Shown here: piece after piece, positions 47,547-59,818 of the stretch
Layout of the letters: each line of letters begins with the position of its first letter
Numbering within the stretch: the stretch's first letter is position 1
Made by a program: the position numbers and the translations under genes
The notes under the pieces: generated by a model
Databases searched by the model: none
The model's input: the letters and a program-made list of their open reading frames with translations, nothing else
What the model was told of the DNA's origin: nothing
DNA from: Trema orientale
Lineage: Eukaryota > Streptophyta > Magnoliopsida > Rosales > Cannabaceae
Assembly (NCBI GenBank): GCA_002914845.1
Contig: JXTC01000111.1
Location: forward strand, 650,669 to 714,668
DNA length: 64,000 bases
Direction of reading: 5' to 3'

Positions 47547-48292
47547 GACTTTTTATTACTAAGAGCACTTGAACTCGGAATAATTTAGTAAAATTAATTC
47601 TGAACTTAAATTTTTAGAGTAAAACCCCTAAACTCGGAACAATTTAGTAAAATTAACCTTGAACTTAATTTTTTAGAGCAAAATCCCTTGAAATCCCCTA
47701 ATATTAGAGTAAAACCCACTAAAGTCCTCTAATATTAGTTTTGTTAGAAAAAAAAAATATTTATATTAGTTTTTTTTACTGTTAAGTCCTTATTCTCTTA
47801 TTTATGGCTTTTAGGTCCTTGGTATTATTTTTTTATTTTATTTTTAATTTTAATTTTCTCTAATTCTTTTTTTTTTTTATTTTTTAAATAATAATTTCTC
47901 TTTAATTCTAATTTAATCACTGCTGAGATGAGCATCTTTTGGACAAGTACTAATTGACAATAATTTTGGATAGAAAATATTAAAAGGGATTAACGTGAAA
48001 GAAAAAATAATACTGAGGACGTAAAAATCATAATTAAGAGAATAAGGACTTAACAGTAAAAAGAAAAACTAACATAAACTTTTTTTTTCTAACAAAACTA
48101 ATAGTAGGGGACTTCAACGAGTTTTTCTCTAATATTTGGGGACTTCAGGAGGTTTTGCTCTAAAAAATTGAGTTCAAGGTTAATTTTACTAAATTGTTTC
48201 GAGTTCAATGGATTTTACTCTAAAAAATTGAGTTCAGGATTAATTTTACTGAATTATTCCGAATTTAGGGAGTTTTGGTAATAAAAAGCCTA
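47547..48292. mobile_element. Foldback element with about 210-bp arms of tandem submotifs
   Basis: The left arm begins GACTTTTTATTACTAAGAGC and the right arm ends TTGGTAATAAAAAGCC. Inside each arm the module AACTCGGAACAATTTAGTAA / TTACTAAATTGTTTCGAGTT is repeated at least twice, together with TTTTTTAGAGCAAAA / TTTTGCTCTAAAAAA and CCCCTAATATTAG / CTAATATTTGGGG. The 320-bp centre is AT-rich. No frame. Confidence 0.8.
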
Positions 48293-48429
48293 TATAGGGA
48301 GTTGTTATAGCTCTTGTGAAATCTGAGATTTTTTAGAGGGCAAAATAGTAAATCTAAGGGGGAATAGCATTGTTGTAATTTTAATTTTTCAAATTAATTT
48401 ATCCAAAATATTTGAAATATTTTAATAGG

Positions 48430-51400
48430 TGCTACAGTATTAATTAATTACATAACCCCCTCCCCCCAACTTCTCCTCCTTTTCCATGCAAAGTCCCTCT
48501 CTCTCTATAAAAAATTTTCAAATGTAGCCTCTGCTGAAGCCCGCCGCTGAGCCACCGCCCATCTCCGACGCTGAAGTGTCAATCCACCACCACTGCCAGC
48601 CATCGATGATCTCACGCCGGCCATCACCACCTCGTTTCGTCGCTAGACATCAGAAAACGAGCCGTTCAAAGATTCTGGCCACCGTGGACATTTTTGACTA
48701 CTGGAGCTCTGTTAAACCTCCTTTCGCGACATCAACAGCACCGTTGGATTCGTCTCGTCATTGCCTTCATTTCTTGACCGGTCTCGGCCGTTAACTCATC
48801 ACCGGTAAAATTTTCACCGTTTGGGCTGTTTTACTAAAGTTTGTAAAAAGTGATATTTTTATAATTTTTTTATTAAGTAACTATTTTATCCGAGGTAATT
48901 ATATGAGGTGAAAGAGAGTTAAAAATCATGAATAATTACGGTTAGTAGAAGTTAAAATGATATCCGCATATTAATTTTCCAATTAAAAAATATGGTATTT
49001 TTTTTTTTCAGAACGAAAAGTGATATCTTTGCAAAATAACATAGTGTTGGACTGAAGTCTATTACTATTTAGTTTGGGCCTTGGGCTGAGATTAGAAAAC
49101 TATTACTTTCTGAGATATTATTGCTAAAATGATATTTTTATAAATAATCAGTGAAGTTGATACTTTTTCAAATATTTTCGAAAGTGATATTTTCTTAAAT
49201 AATTTTGTGATAATGATATTTTCTGAAATATTTCAGGAAAGTGATATTTTTGTAAATTTTCAGCAAAGATGATATTTTCTAAATACTTTGGAAAAAGTGG
49301 ACGTTTTTCAAATTAATTCCAAAAAGAGACATTTTGTAATTCTCAGATTTAAAGCCCGTTTAAGGCTCGGGATCTCGAAATTGAATTTTGATTTCAAATT
49401 TGGATTTAGTGAGATCGAGAAACGAGTTTTGATATATAATATCACTATGTTTCGAAGTGGCACAAATTCCGAGGCTTGTGAATAGTGTCGTTTTGCGTAC
49501 CACGGGGGTGGGTCTGACCTGGGACCTATTTTTGACAAATTATATATCTAACCTAGTATTTTTGGGTGCTCTGAATTCAGTGGTGACCTCTATTTCTCAA
49601 TCCGAGACTTCATTAGAAAAGTCACTTTTTCAAGTGAGCTTCTCAAAACAACCGTTCAAGCACTTAAGTGACCAATGGGAGTTTTTCGAGCATCGTTAGC
49701 TTGGTATAGTTACATATTGAGGTAGGAGTTCAATTACCTAGTTTTATATTTATTTTAGATTTATAATTGCATTATAATCATAGTTCACGCGATAGTTTAA
49801 TAAAGTTATGGATACACATTAGATTATACTGGAATTGGACTATGAATTTTATACATATTTTCTTTAAAATGTGATTATGTGGTAATATAATGGAGAGCTG
49901 CCCATGTTACAGCAAATCCTAGAATAATGCCAAGTTGAATTTTAAAATATGATTTGATTCTTGGATACATGGTTATTGTGAATGGTTATATATTGTACAT
50001 ACCATAGGATCACACACTTGAGTTCCATTATTACATCATGGTAGTTTAGATCACTAGCGAGTTGTTGCATACTAGTTGAAAGACCTAGGCCCCTGCGCAG
50101 GTTTTTGGCTGATACACCTACAGGTAGTATCAGGATATTGGGTACCTCTATTACAGAGGTATTATTAGGAATGACAATGGGGCGGATCGGGGACGGTTTT
50201 TCAATTATCATCCCCATCTCTGAAAATCAATCACAATATCATACCCGCCCCATTAACCATTCTTTTAGATGTAGGGACGGTGCGGGTATTAACCAACGGA
50301 TAACGGGGGAAAAACCGTGGTTACCCATTACCTATTGATACTAATAAAATATTAAAAAAATTAAGATAAAAATACTAAATCTTTTTCATAATCAACAAAA
50401 CATTAAACATAACAATATATTAATAATTTTCAAACTCTAAAATTTAAATATATAAGTACATATAACTCTCCAAATTCATTATTTTACTAAAGATATAAGA
50501 ATATAAATAGTATAAAATTAAATATATATCTGTATGCATAATAATTTTTTTATGTGAATATATATATCGGGTTGGGTACGGTGCGGACTAAGTTAATACT
50601 ATCTCCGCATCATATCCGCATATTAACAGTGCAGTTATTCCCCGCCTTGGTTATTTTCCCAGCTTGTGTAATTTTTTCCCTCTCCGTTCGGATTAGATAA
50701 CTACGGATACCCATAACTGTGGGTTATATTGCCATCCCTAGGTATTACAGGGCCGTGATAGGAGGATGAGAGTCCACTCATATACTTGGTTGATTTATGT
50801 TATATATAATTATGTGGATTTAGTTTTGATTTTGAATATGAGGGTATTCGGGATATCAATTATTTTATAAACTTGATTTATAAATGAATTTTAGAAAAGG
50901 TATTAACCATGTAGGTTTGGTAAAATTGCATCCATTCAAAACAAAAAAAAAAAGTAATTGAATTTCTACAGAGCATGTGAATGCTCACCTTCTACTTCTC
51001 TCACTTTCAGGTGTTTGTCTAATTGAAGTAGTAATCCTGGTGGTCAGACAAGCTACATAGCTTGTACTTGTAGTTCTACTCTTAATCCCTGGTGAGTGTT
51101 CATACTCTATTATTTTTCTTCCCTTGTTCAATTATTTAGCCAATATTAGTAAATCAACTAAGTGGATGTATGAGGATGATTTTGTAGTTAATTTGAGAAC
51201 TTGAAACTACAAATGAATTTTTGTAAATTATTTTGGATTTTGGATTAAAGTTTTTAATTGAACTCATTTTACCAAAATCCATAAATTATTTATAAGTTTT
51301 CAAACGAATTAATTACAAGCTTTCTTAAATTTTAATGGGTAATTTTTCTTAAGTAATTAAAATTTTTAAGAGTTTTAACAGTTGTGGAATTTATAATAAT

Positions 51401-51525
51401 TTGAGGACCAAAACGAAATTGTCTAATACTCGATTTCTCTTGAATTTCGTAAATTTAATATTTTATTATATTTTTATTTAAAATTAGTAAAAGTCACGGC
51501 TTTGGATTTCCGGTTGTGACAGCTT
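48430..51525 (+). mobile_element. Retroelement-like dispersed repeat, copy 1
   Basis: Shares ordered landmarks with copy 2 at 56200-58880: CACCGTTGGATTCGTCTC, TTTTGATATATAA[TC]AT[CG]ACTA, AATTCCGAGG/AATTCGAGG, TGTCGTTTT/TGTCTCGTTTT, TTCAATTACC, ACATACCATAGGATCACA and a terminal TTGTGACAGC-type motif. It contains the hAT-type insertion at 50166-50740. Non-coding as seen; an LTR of a Ty3-type element is the likeliest explanation, but no terminal duplication or pol frame was found. Confidence 0.5.
50166..50740. mobile_element. Non-autonomous hAT-type element
   Basis: Termini TAGGAATGACAATGGGGC and TATATTGCCATCCCTA are inverted with mismatches. The flanks are GGTATTAT (50158-50165) and GGTATTAC (50741-50748), a 7/8 duplication. 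The ends are GC-rich (GGGGACGG, CCCCGCC) and the core AT-rich. It lies inside the repeat copy at 48430-51525 and is therefore younger. Confidence 0.75.
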
Positions 51526-51574
51526 TGCCTATACATATCTCATAGTTTTTTCCGAAAATGAATCTACATTATAA

Positions 51575-51746
51575 GGGGATGGCTACGGTAGGGGCGTCCC
51601 TACGTAGGGTCATGCCTTAATTATCGTTGGATGAGAATCTGTGGGGAATAACGGGAATCTGTGGAGAATCTATTTATATACAGATTCCCATCCAACGGTG
51701 AATAGACAGGGCCCTACGTAGGGGCGTCCCTATTGTAGACGCGCCC
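51575..51746. mobile_element. Mutator-type MITE with perfect 9-bp TSD
   Basis: A 172-bp GC-rich element: the left end GGGGATGGCTACGGTAGGGG pairs with the right end CCCTATTGTAGACGCGCCC, and pairing extends through GTCCCTACGTAGGG and CGTTGGATG-GAATCTG. The flanks are ACATTATAA at 51566-51574 and again at 51747-51755. A 9-bp duplication is the Mutator-superfamily signature. Confidence 0.85.
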
Positions 51747-51898
51747 ACATTATAATTAAGAAAAGAATCTTCCCTTAATTTTAAGATCGTCCCAAACATT
51801 GTTTTCTATAATGTGAGACACTACATTATAATTAAGAAAAGAATCTTCCCTTAATTTTAAGGTCGTCCCAGACATTGTTCTCTACAATGTGAGACACT
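51747..51898. repeat. 76-bp tandem duplication next to the Mutator-type MITE
   Basis: Units at 51747-51822 and 51823-51898 both start ACATTATAATTAAGAAAAG and end AATGTGAGACACT, differing at only a few positions. ACATTATAA, the target-site string of the neighbouring MITE, is the first nine bases of each unit. Confidence 0.9.
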
Positions 51899-51899
51899 A

Positions 51900-53140
51900 C
51901 ACAATGGGTGTAGGATATTCCATTAAAATGTACATAGTATGTGTTGGAGGCTACACAGCCGATCGAATTAATTAGTATTCTAATTCGTGTAGTACTTGAT
52001 CACCACTTAGGAGGAACAATCAACAAAGTAATCATCTAAATTTACCTAAGATTTTATTCTTATTTGAAATTAAACATGCAAAGTACCAAATAAATAGCTA
52101 GGTGGAGCCCTGAAATTTAAAATCAAAGTAAAAGAATATTTGTTTCCATTTAAAAAGATAGGCACCCCTCGCGTGTTAAACATTTTCCAAAAGAAAAAGT
52201 TAGATGCATGAGCCATGGAAAGAGAGAGACTAGTCTATGCAAAAATACAAACTTAACATAATTAAAGCATATAATAGACATGCAATTAATATAAGGAGAT
52301 AAAGACAAATTAATATATGTAGAGAGATACTATTCTAATGGATGCTTAGTCTGTACACCATTAACTTCATTATAATTAATTGGAGCTTTCCCTTGGTGGC
52401 CTAACAACAAATAAAAATCCATTGGTCCATTCATTAACCTTCCAAGGAGCATTACCACATTTGATCATTAGCCCCGTAATTTGCTCAAGTCATCAGCGGC
52501 TATGTAGTGGGATATTTCCTACCACTTGAATGGTGATCATCACATATAGTACATCCAAAATCTTCCGAACTCTGCCAGCAATATTACTCTAACATTATAT
52601 ATGGGGAAGAATTAAATTGCTTGAAAAAGCCATTATAATGCTAAAATCCCTCCGAAACTCTCTAGCTTCTACTAAGAAGCCACGTGTTAAATTTGAATCA
52701 ATAAGCTACAAAACAATTAATCCTATCCAAATCGTTCTCTTTGAGGAACCGTACACGAAACTATGAATAGACACAAATTGCAGAGTGCCAGACATCTATA
52801 AATATAATCAAAAGTGCAAATTAATCTTTCAAGGAGAGGAAAAAAAGGTGCAAATTAAAAGCAGCCCCATCATAGAAAGACCCTTTTATTTTAGGATAAG
52901 TGATAAGTTTTTGAGCCATTTGGATCAACCTAAACCAAAAATGGAATTTGACCTAACTAATTATCGTAGAGTGAATACTATGTCTCATTTTTTTAAGGAG
53001 GATTCAAGACCTGCGGCTCTCTTAATATTGGACAGAGGCGTGTTTATTACTAAGAAAGTCCTAGTTACTTTGTCTTGTTTTTATATGACAATTTAAAGGA
53101 GTTAATTAACTTGGGTGTATATGCATTTATATATATATAT
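51900..53140. other. Intergenic region with one unrecognised 103-codon frame
   Basis: The frame at 52785-53096 (MPDIYKYNQK ... LSCFYMTI) is the longest here. It has Lys-rich, AT-biased composition, no recognised motif and no promoter evidence. I do not call it a gene. Confidence 0.45.
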
Positions 53141-53143
53141 ATA

Positions 53144-53424
53144 GGGCACCAATCCAGTAGGTATATTTTTTTTTTTTACTTATATATAGGTATTATTTTG
53201 ACCAATGAAAATTTATTAAGTATATTTTTTGTTGTAAAAAATAAGAGAGAGAAATAGCATTAATAATGCACGTCTTTTTATACACCCCATTATATGATGA
53301 TCCAATGGCTTAAAAAAAAAAAAAACCTATACATAGGTAAAAAAAAAAATTGATGATCCAACGGCTAAAAAAAAAAATCTATACATAAGTAAAAAAAAAA
53401 AAAATACCTACTGGATTGACAACC
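53144..53424 (+). mobile_element. CAATCCAGTAGGTA-family MITE, best-preserved copy
   Basis: The left end GGGCACCAATCCAGTAGGTA, T-run, ACTTATATATAGGTATTATT pairs with AATCTATACATAAGT, A-run, TACCTACTGGATTGACAACC. The right terminus is duplicated internally: GATGATCCAA[TC]GGCT plus A-run plus CTATACATA occurs twice. The interior includes AATTTATTAAGTATAT and AATGCACGTC. Flanked by (TA)n. Confidence 0.85.
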
Positions 53425-53929
53425 ATATGTATATATTTATATGTGTCTTAATTGAGGTTTATCATATATTTGAAAATTTGGATTCTTATTGAACTCGTTA
53501 TTACCCTCTCAACTTTCCGGGTTTTAGATTCAAGATAAACCCCAATTAAAGACTTTTTTTTTGTTTTTTTTTTTTTACGCGTTCAGAGTAATAAAAAAGA
53601 CTTAAATTCCTTACTTATACTCAAATGTATAGACAAAGCGGCGGAGCCAATTCAGGGGTAAAAAGAAAATTCATTTAAGCTAGCTGCAACATTAATTAGG
53701 AATATCAATCTTCTAATTGATAGGACTAGCAACCTGTAGTTTGTTCTTGACTAGATGATCTCAGATTTAGATCTGGAAGAACTTTAATAAAAATACTTCA
53801 CTACTATTCATAAAGATAGATCCCAAACTATAACTCAATCATAAAGGCAAAACTCTTGCTACTGAGTTTTGTCGAAATTTGGATTTTATAGTATCTTCAA
53901 TGTTTAATGTTCATGTTGTAGAAAGTGAT

Positions 53930-56150
53930 CATGTCATGCCCCACTTCTGAGGACATGCGCCGCATACTTATAAAATAAAATCTTATAAATATCCAAGGCA
54001 TTTATCTATAATTTACAAAAATAAAGAATAATTAAACTACAATAAATACCAACAAATTATGTGCAACTCAATAATTATATTAAGTCTCCAAATGTTAAAA
54101 ATTAACTATACAAAATATATACTATAATCTAATAAATTTGTACTAATTTACCTTTTCAGTTTTTATGTTTTTCCAATAAAAATGAATAACTTTCCCTCTT
54201 TCATTCATGAACTTAAATACATCCCAATTATCTAGACAAGTTTTTCTTTAGTGAACCTCTTAACTGGCGATCTTTAAAATTTGGGAGATAAAATAAAAGG
54301 GTGAGCTAGAAGCCCAGTAAGTAACTAGTAACCTTAACTAGTTGGATCAAGTATATATCCTTTGAAAAGGTTAAATGACATATTTCAAAACAAAATCAAT
54401 TTCAGAATGTAATAATTTTCAAAATAATCAAATGAGATTGTTTGGAAAGTCACTTTAACAAAAACATGAAGTAGATTTTCAAAATCTGTCATTTCATTCT
54501 CATTATATAATCAATAACACTTTCAAATTATTTCTCAATAATTTTTGGTGACTATGGTCACACTTAACCCTTGTGACTAGTTCCATATTTACTACACTTA
54601 ACTCTTGTAGCTAGGTCCACATTTACTACATTTGACCCATGTAGCTAGGTCCACATTTGCTATATTTAACCCCTGTAACTAGATCCACATTCAGTACGTA
54701 CTGTCCACATATAACCCCTGTGTAATGGGTCCATATTGCATAATCACTGAAGAGAGTTTCAAACACATTCATATACAATAACAGTTCAAAAGTAATTTCA
54801 CTTTTCTCATTATATTATTGTAATCATTTCTAAATAGTTTTCATGTAATAATGTTCAATAACAATGTCATATACTTGATCTATATTTTTGTGCAAAACAA
54901 TTATCAGATAGAATTAAAATATTTTTTAGACAAAGCAATTGTTTCAGTAAAATAATTTTCTTTCAATAAAAGAACTTATTTGCAAAAAGTATATTTTCAC
55001 TTGAAATCATATTTTTTAATAAAATACTTTATAAAAAATAGTTTATTAGAAACAATAATATATTTAGTTTTTGTACAAAAAGTTATCAGAGAAGACCAAA
55101 GGTTATGTACCTCATTCGCTTTGCCTATTTAACCAAAATGATTAATATAATTGTTCATGCATATATTATCATATAAACTACATATAAATTTCAAATCATT
55201 GAACTCATATTCTAATTACACTAAGAACAATGACTAGTTGCTGCCCATGAACTTTTTATGGTCAACTCTACTTTTCTCGAGTAATTTTAATTTTCTATGA
55301 TTTACAATAATTCTGACCTATCTCTAAAAATCACCAAACTTAGGAAATAAATTTTATAAGTAATAAGGGTCCTAATAGTGCCAAGAATACAGTTATGGAC
55401 TCCATTGGTGAGCCTTATAAAGCCTGAAAATTCGCTGCAACGTTTTACTAAAAGTGCCGAATGTTTCAAATTTTTTCAAATTCATAGTACTAATTTTAAA
55501 TAGTTATAACTCTTTGGTTATAAATCTATTTTTAACAGATTATATACTGTTAGAAATTAAGCTTTCCAATGATATCAAATATGACCCAATCAGACTAGTA
55601 AAAATCCCTGAAAATTTAGTCGTAACCTCTACTGTGTTTTTATATTTTAGTCCAAAACTCAAAAATTCATAACTTTGTATTTACCTAACTAAATCACTCA
55701 AAACTTGTCTTGCTTAAATTCTAATATCAATAGGCTTTATCCTCTATCAGATTCACTCCCATAGTTTGTAAATCATCAGTGAGCAATTCAAAACCCTAAC
55801 CATAGATATTCAGTCTCAATCCCGAAATCAAACTAAAACATAAAATTTAATTGATTAAGAATTTATTACTTTAAGAGTGAGTGTCAATAATCCATGACAA
55901 TACTCTCTTCTTCTTTCTTAAAACTATGTGGCTGCCTCTCTATCTTTTCCATAAAGCATACATATAAAACTGAGTAGATTATCAAACTCTTAGGGTTTCT
56001 TAAACTGTCTCTAATTAAATTACCAAATTGATCCTTAATAAGCACCTATAGGTAAGGGCTAATTAGACTTTTTATTTATCCTTATATTCTTTATATTATA
56101 TAAATAAATCACTCTTTTATTTTAGTACAGGTCATCACAGGTCATAAGAT
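53930..56150. mobile_element. Possible Ty3-type LTR region
   Basis: Starts in TGTCATGCCCCACTTCTGAG and contains GGGTGAGCTAGAAGCCCAGT and a minisatellite, then stretches like GAAATTAAGCTTTCCAATGA, and ends near CAGGTCATCACA. I associate these with plant Ty3/gypsy LTRs, but I cannot show a target duplication or partner LTR. No pol frame. Confidence 0.35.
54546..54735. repeat. Minisatellite, about 36-39-bp unit, five copies
   Basis: CACATTTACTACATTTAACC followed by CTTGTAGCTAGGTC recurs about every 37 bp with substitutions. Confidence 0.85.
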
Positions 56151-56199
56151 TGTTGTGGGTATAGTAAACTCAGATGATGTTTTTATCGCTGATACTATT

Positions 56200-58880
56200 T
56201 TTGTGGAACCCACTTTTCAATCAAAGGCATAAGGGTTGTTTCACTAATTTTCAAATTAAAATTTGATAAAATTAATTAAATTTGAATTTGGGCTTCAATG
56301 AAGAGATTTTTTGAGAATTGGGGTCATTTGGTAAATTTCAAGGGTATGTTTGCAGAAAAATATTGAATGTGGGCCACAATATAATTTCAAAAGTTATTGC
56401 CCAGGTATGGGCTGCCACGTGGCAACAAAGCCCCAAATCCCCAGATTTTCTCTCTTTCTTCCTCTTGCCCCAAATCCCCCAATTTTCTCTCTTCCTTCCT
56501 TTTTTCTCAAGATACCCCAAACCCCATTAAGAACTCTTTTGCTAAACCCGATCGAGGCTCTTTTGGCCATTTTCTTGCCGAGCTACCAATGCTGTTCGAA
56601 CCTCCAGCCTTGAAAACCTCCACCATTAACCCACCTCCGTCGGAAATAGCCTAAAACGCTTGCGAGGAAGAGAAATTGCTGCAAGTTTTTCAACGTCCTA
56701 GAGTTGCCGTCCGACCATCTGGAATGTCGCCGTTAGTACCGTTGGATTCGTCTCATCGCCAGCTTTCCATAAGTACTTATTTGTCTCCTAACTCAGCCTT
56801 GTTGAGAAGTTGTTATTGTTGAACATTCGAAAGCTTTTATTTGTTAGGTCATTTTTCAAATCGGTTATCGAAATGAGATCAGGTTGTCAAATTTGGATTG
56901 TGCTCATCAAAAGATAAATTTTGATATATAACATGACTATATTTGTAGTTGAGCATGGAATTCGAGGTGGCAAGGCTCGAGAATTGTCTCGTTTTACTTG
57001 ACAGGAGTCGGGTTCTGCTTCAGACACAAATTGGATGAGTTATATAGCTATTCTATCTATTTTTGATGCTCTGGATGCGATTATGATCTCCGTTTTATCA
57101 TTTGAGGCTCAAAATGAGTGAACCGAGGCTTGAAAATGCTTTTCGACCTTCTAATAGGCCATCCCTCGATACCATGAGCACTGGATAGCTCTTTATAGCT
57201 ATCACGGTGAGGTAAAGATTCAATTACCAACCCTTTTATAAGCTTTAATATCAAATTATTTAAAATATGATTTGTTGGAATTTCGTGATTTACATTTAAT
57301 CAAAATGATTTAAGTGACTATTGGATGATTTTGGATAGTTTAAGATATTGTGAACTATTTTGCATTATTCTGGGTTTTTTTGTTTGTCGGTTTTACTTTT
57401 GGTTTAGTTAAAATACGGTTGTTATGCTACCAAATTTTTGATTAACAAAAAATGTTTGAAAATGAATTTCAGAGTACATTTAAGAAGTATTATATACTAC
57501 ATTGTTATTTGACATATGATTCATAATGAACATACCATGGGATCACATATGAGGCCTATTTTAAGTATCATGGTGTTAGTAGATGGCATTATCTCGCCTT
57601 CTATGAGAGCTTATAAACCTACATAGGGTCAAAGACGTCTTGTCTACTAATTAGCCAGTAAAGTAAACACACTTTCTCAGGGACGGTTTAAGGGTGAACA
57701 CCTACCTATCCTATACAAGTTTCGACCATTGAACTCTATCGTTAGGTCTCGTAAGATCAGTATGCCTCAATTTCATTCATGTGGGGCATTGTTGGAAAAA
57801 TGTGCTAAACATCATTTTGATGGACCATTTAGAATATAAACTTAGATGAGACTCACTTAATATTTTTGATGGATCATGGGGTCTTTTGAGTATTCCTACT
57901 CAGTATGTGTAGGCATTCACTCGCTCTCTGGTTCGACAGGTTAGGCACTAAGTTGCTCCTCAGTTCTTCTTGGGTAGGTATCAGGTAGAGAGTACTTAGT
58001 ATATATAGTACAAATTACTTCAGTTTGTGATGAGAGGATGAGAGCTCATGGGTTTGGTTGATTTATGATATGTGCATTATGAAGCTTTTCATTATGGCAT
58101 TTCCAATTATGGTTTAGATATATAATAGAATTTATATCTTGCTATCATATGGTATCGATGAATACCGATTTGAATTATACATATGATTTTGATGGAATAA
58201 TATTTTTAGAACAATAAACCATTTAGATATTTTTGGAACTGAAAAAGGCTAAATGGTAATTAGATTGCTACTAAGATCTCGAGCTCACACCCTCTTTCTT
58301 CTCCTTTCAATTGTTTGTTTGATCAGGATAGTTGTCTTGTTATCTGGTGAGAACACTTAGGTCACTCCTGCAGATTTGTTCATCATTCATGGTTGGTGTC
58401 TATTTTTTGTTACATTTTTCCTATCTTTTATTATTTAGCTAAGATTAAAATTATTATAATGTGGATATATGAGGGTGTCTGTCATTAATGAGGACTTTTG
58501 TATAATTAGACGTGATAGACTCCTTTAAAACCTAATTTTTAAGGCCAAAGTACTTGAGTTATGACTACAATTTTGTAAACCACTTTTAGACATCAATTTA
58601 TTTTAACAAACTTATGGACTTAACAATTTAATATTCAAATAAAATTAACTAGATTTTTCTTATAATCTAATGAATATGTTTTCAATACGGACGAGTCTAA
58701 TGAAATGTTTTCTTTAGTATGGGATTGGAAAAGGAGTATAGATCAAAATATTTACAATTGAACATATTAATTATTTGAGTTTTGTAAGTTAACTCCTCAG
58801 TTATGTTCTATATCATGCTTTGATATGTTTCAATCTAAAATTATTAAAAGTCACAACTTTGTCATTTGAATCAGTATAGC
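56200..58880 (+). mobile_element. Retroelement-like dispersed repeat, copy 2
   Basis: Direct-orientation homologue of 48430-51525 by the ordered landmarks given there; it also has TATTATTTAGCTAAGATTA and GGATATATGAGGGTG near its end, matching TTATTTAGCCAATATTA and GGATGTATGAGGATG in copy 1. The GC-richer part (56400-56780) opens several short overlapping frames (56318-56654) of Pro/Ser/Phe-rich composition, which I regard as non-coding. Confidence 0.5.
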
Positions 58881-59363
58881 TTTTGTCGTAATATTCCTTG
58901 TTCTTGGAATGATGCAGCTTATATACTTGCTAAGTATATATATATATAGGAGAGTTTTCAATAGAAAATTTTATTTTTGTTCTATGGATGGGTACTTTGA
59001 CCAAGTTGAAAATGATTTGTAATAGTATGTTATTTTTACCTACAACTATTCCATTCTAATTATTTTAGGGAATCCCCTTTCCATTGAGGTAGGAATAAAT
59101 TTTTAGAATGACTTTTTAAGAAAACAATTTGGCATGGCTTTTTTAAAGAAAAAATCTTGATAAAAAATATTAGTATTTATTAGTTTTATGTATGGTTAGT
59201 TTTGAAATTATAAAAAAAGAAATACATTTTAATACGTTCATATATATGACTAAAACTATTAAAAAAAAACACATTTCATATACGTTTTTATTAGTTCTAT
59301 ATATACAGTAGACTATAAGTTTTTATTAGTTTATATATATATATATACGACTAACACTATTAA

Positions 59364-59558
59364 AAAGAGTAATTCACCTGAAATAAAAAAAATATTAAGC
59401 TAAATAGATAATACGTTTTCTTCTACAAAAACAAAGTAATACATGAATTTTTTTTTTCAAAAAAAGTAAATAGGTAATACTAATTCCTCAAAAAAAAAAG
59501 TAGTAATTCACGTGAAATAAAAAAAATATTAAGCTAAATAGATAATATGTTTTCTTCA
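59364..59558. repeat. Direct duplication inside copy A
   Basis: GTAATTCACCTGAAATAAAA and GTAATTCACGTGAAATAAAA each precede ATATTAAGCTAAATAGATAA and TTTTCTTC; the offset is about 135 bp. Confidence 0.8.
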
Positions 59559-59715
59559 AAAAAAAAATTAATACGGAAAATTAAAAAAAGGAGAGAGAAT
59601 TTATATGACTATATAAATTATAAGACTATTTTGGCCAAAAAAAATTAGTTCTCATTAAATAATTAACCTAGGAAAAAAATAGCGTATAGAAAAAAAATAG
59701 AAGAGAAAGAAAACT

Positions 59716-59818
59716 ATGCTTATATATAATTAGTAATAGCAATGATAAGAGGTAAGGAATGAAAAAAAAATACTTATATATAATTAGTAATAGCAATGAT
59801 GAGAGGCAAGGAATGAAG
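59716..59818. repeat. Tandem duplication inside copy A, about 53-bp offset
   Basis: CTTATATATAATTAGTAATA followed by GCAATGATAAGAGGTAAGGA recurs as the same start followed by GCAATGATGAGAGGCAAGGA. Confidence 0.85.

Noticed and set aside
51747-51898. CRISPR-like array in the 76-bp repeats
   Set aside because: The units are directly adjacent without spacers and this is plant nuclear DNA; it is a simple tandem duplication.
52785-53096. 103-codon plus-strand frame as a gene
   Set aside because: Not recognised, Lys-rich AT-biased composition, no promoter or homology evidence; recorded only as a note in the intergenic entry.
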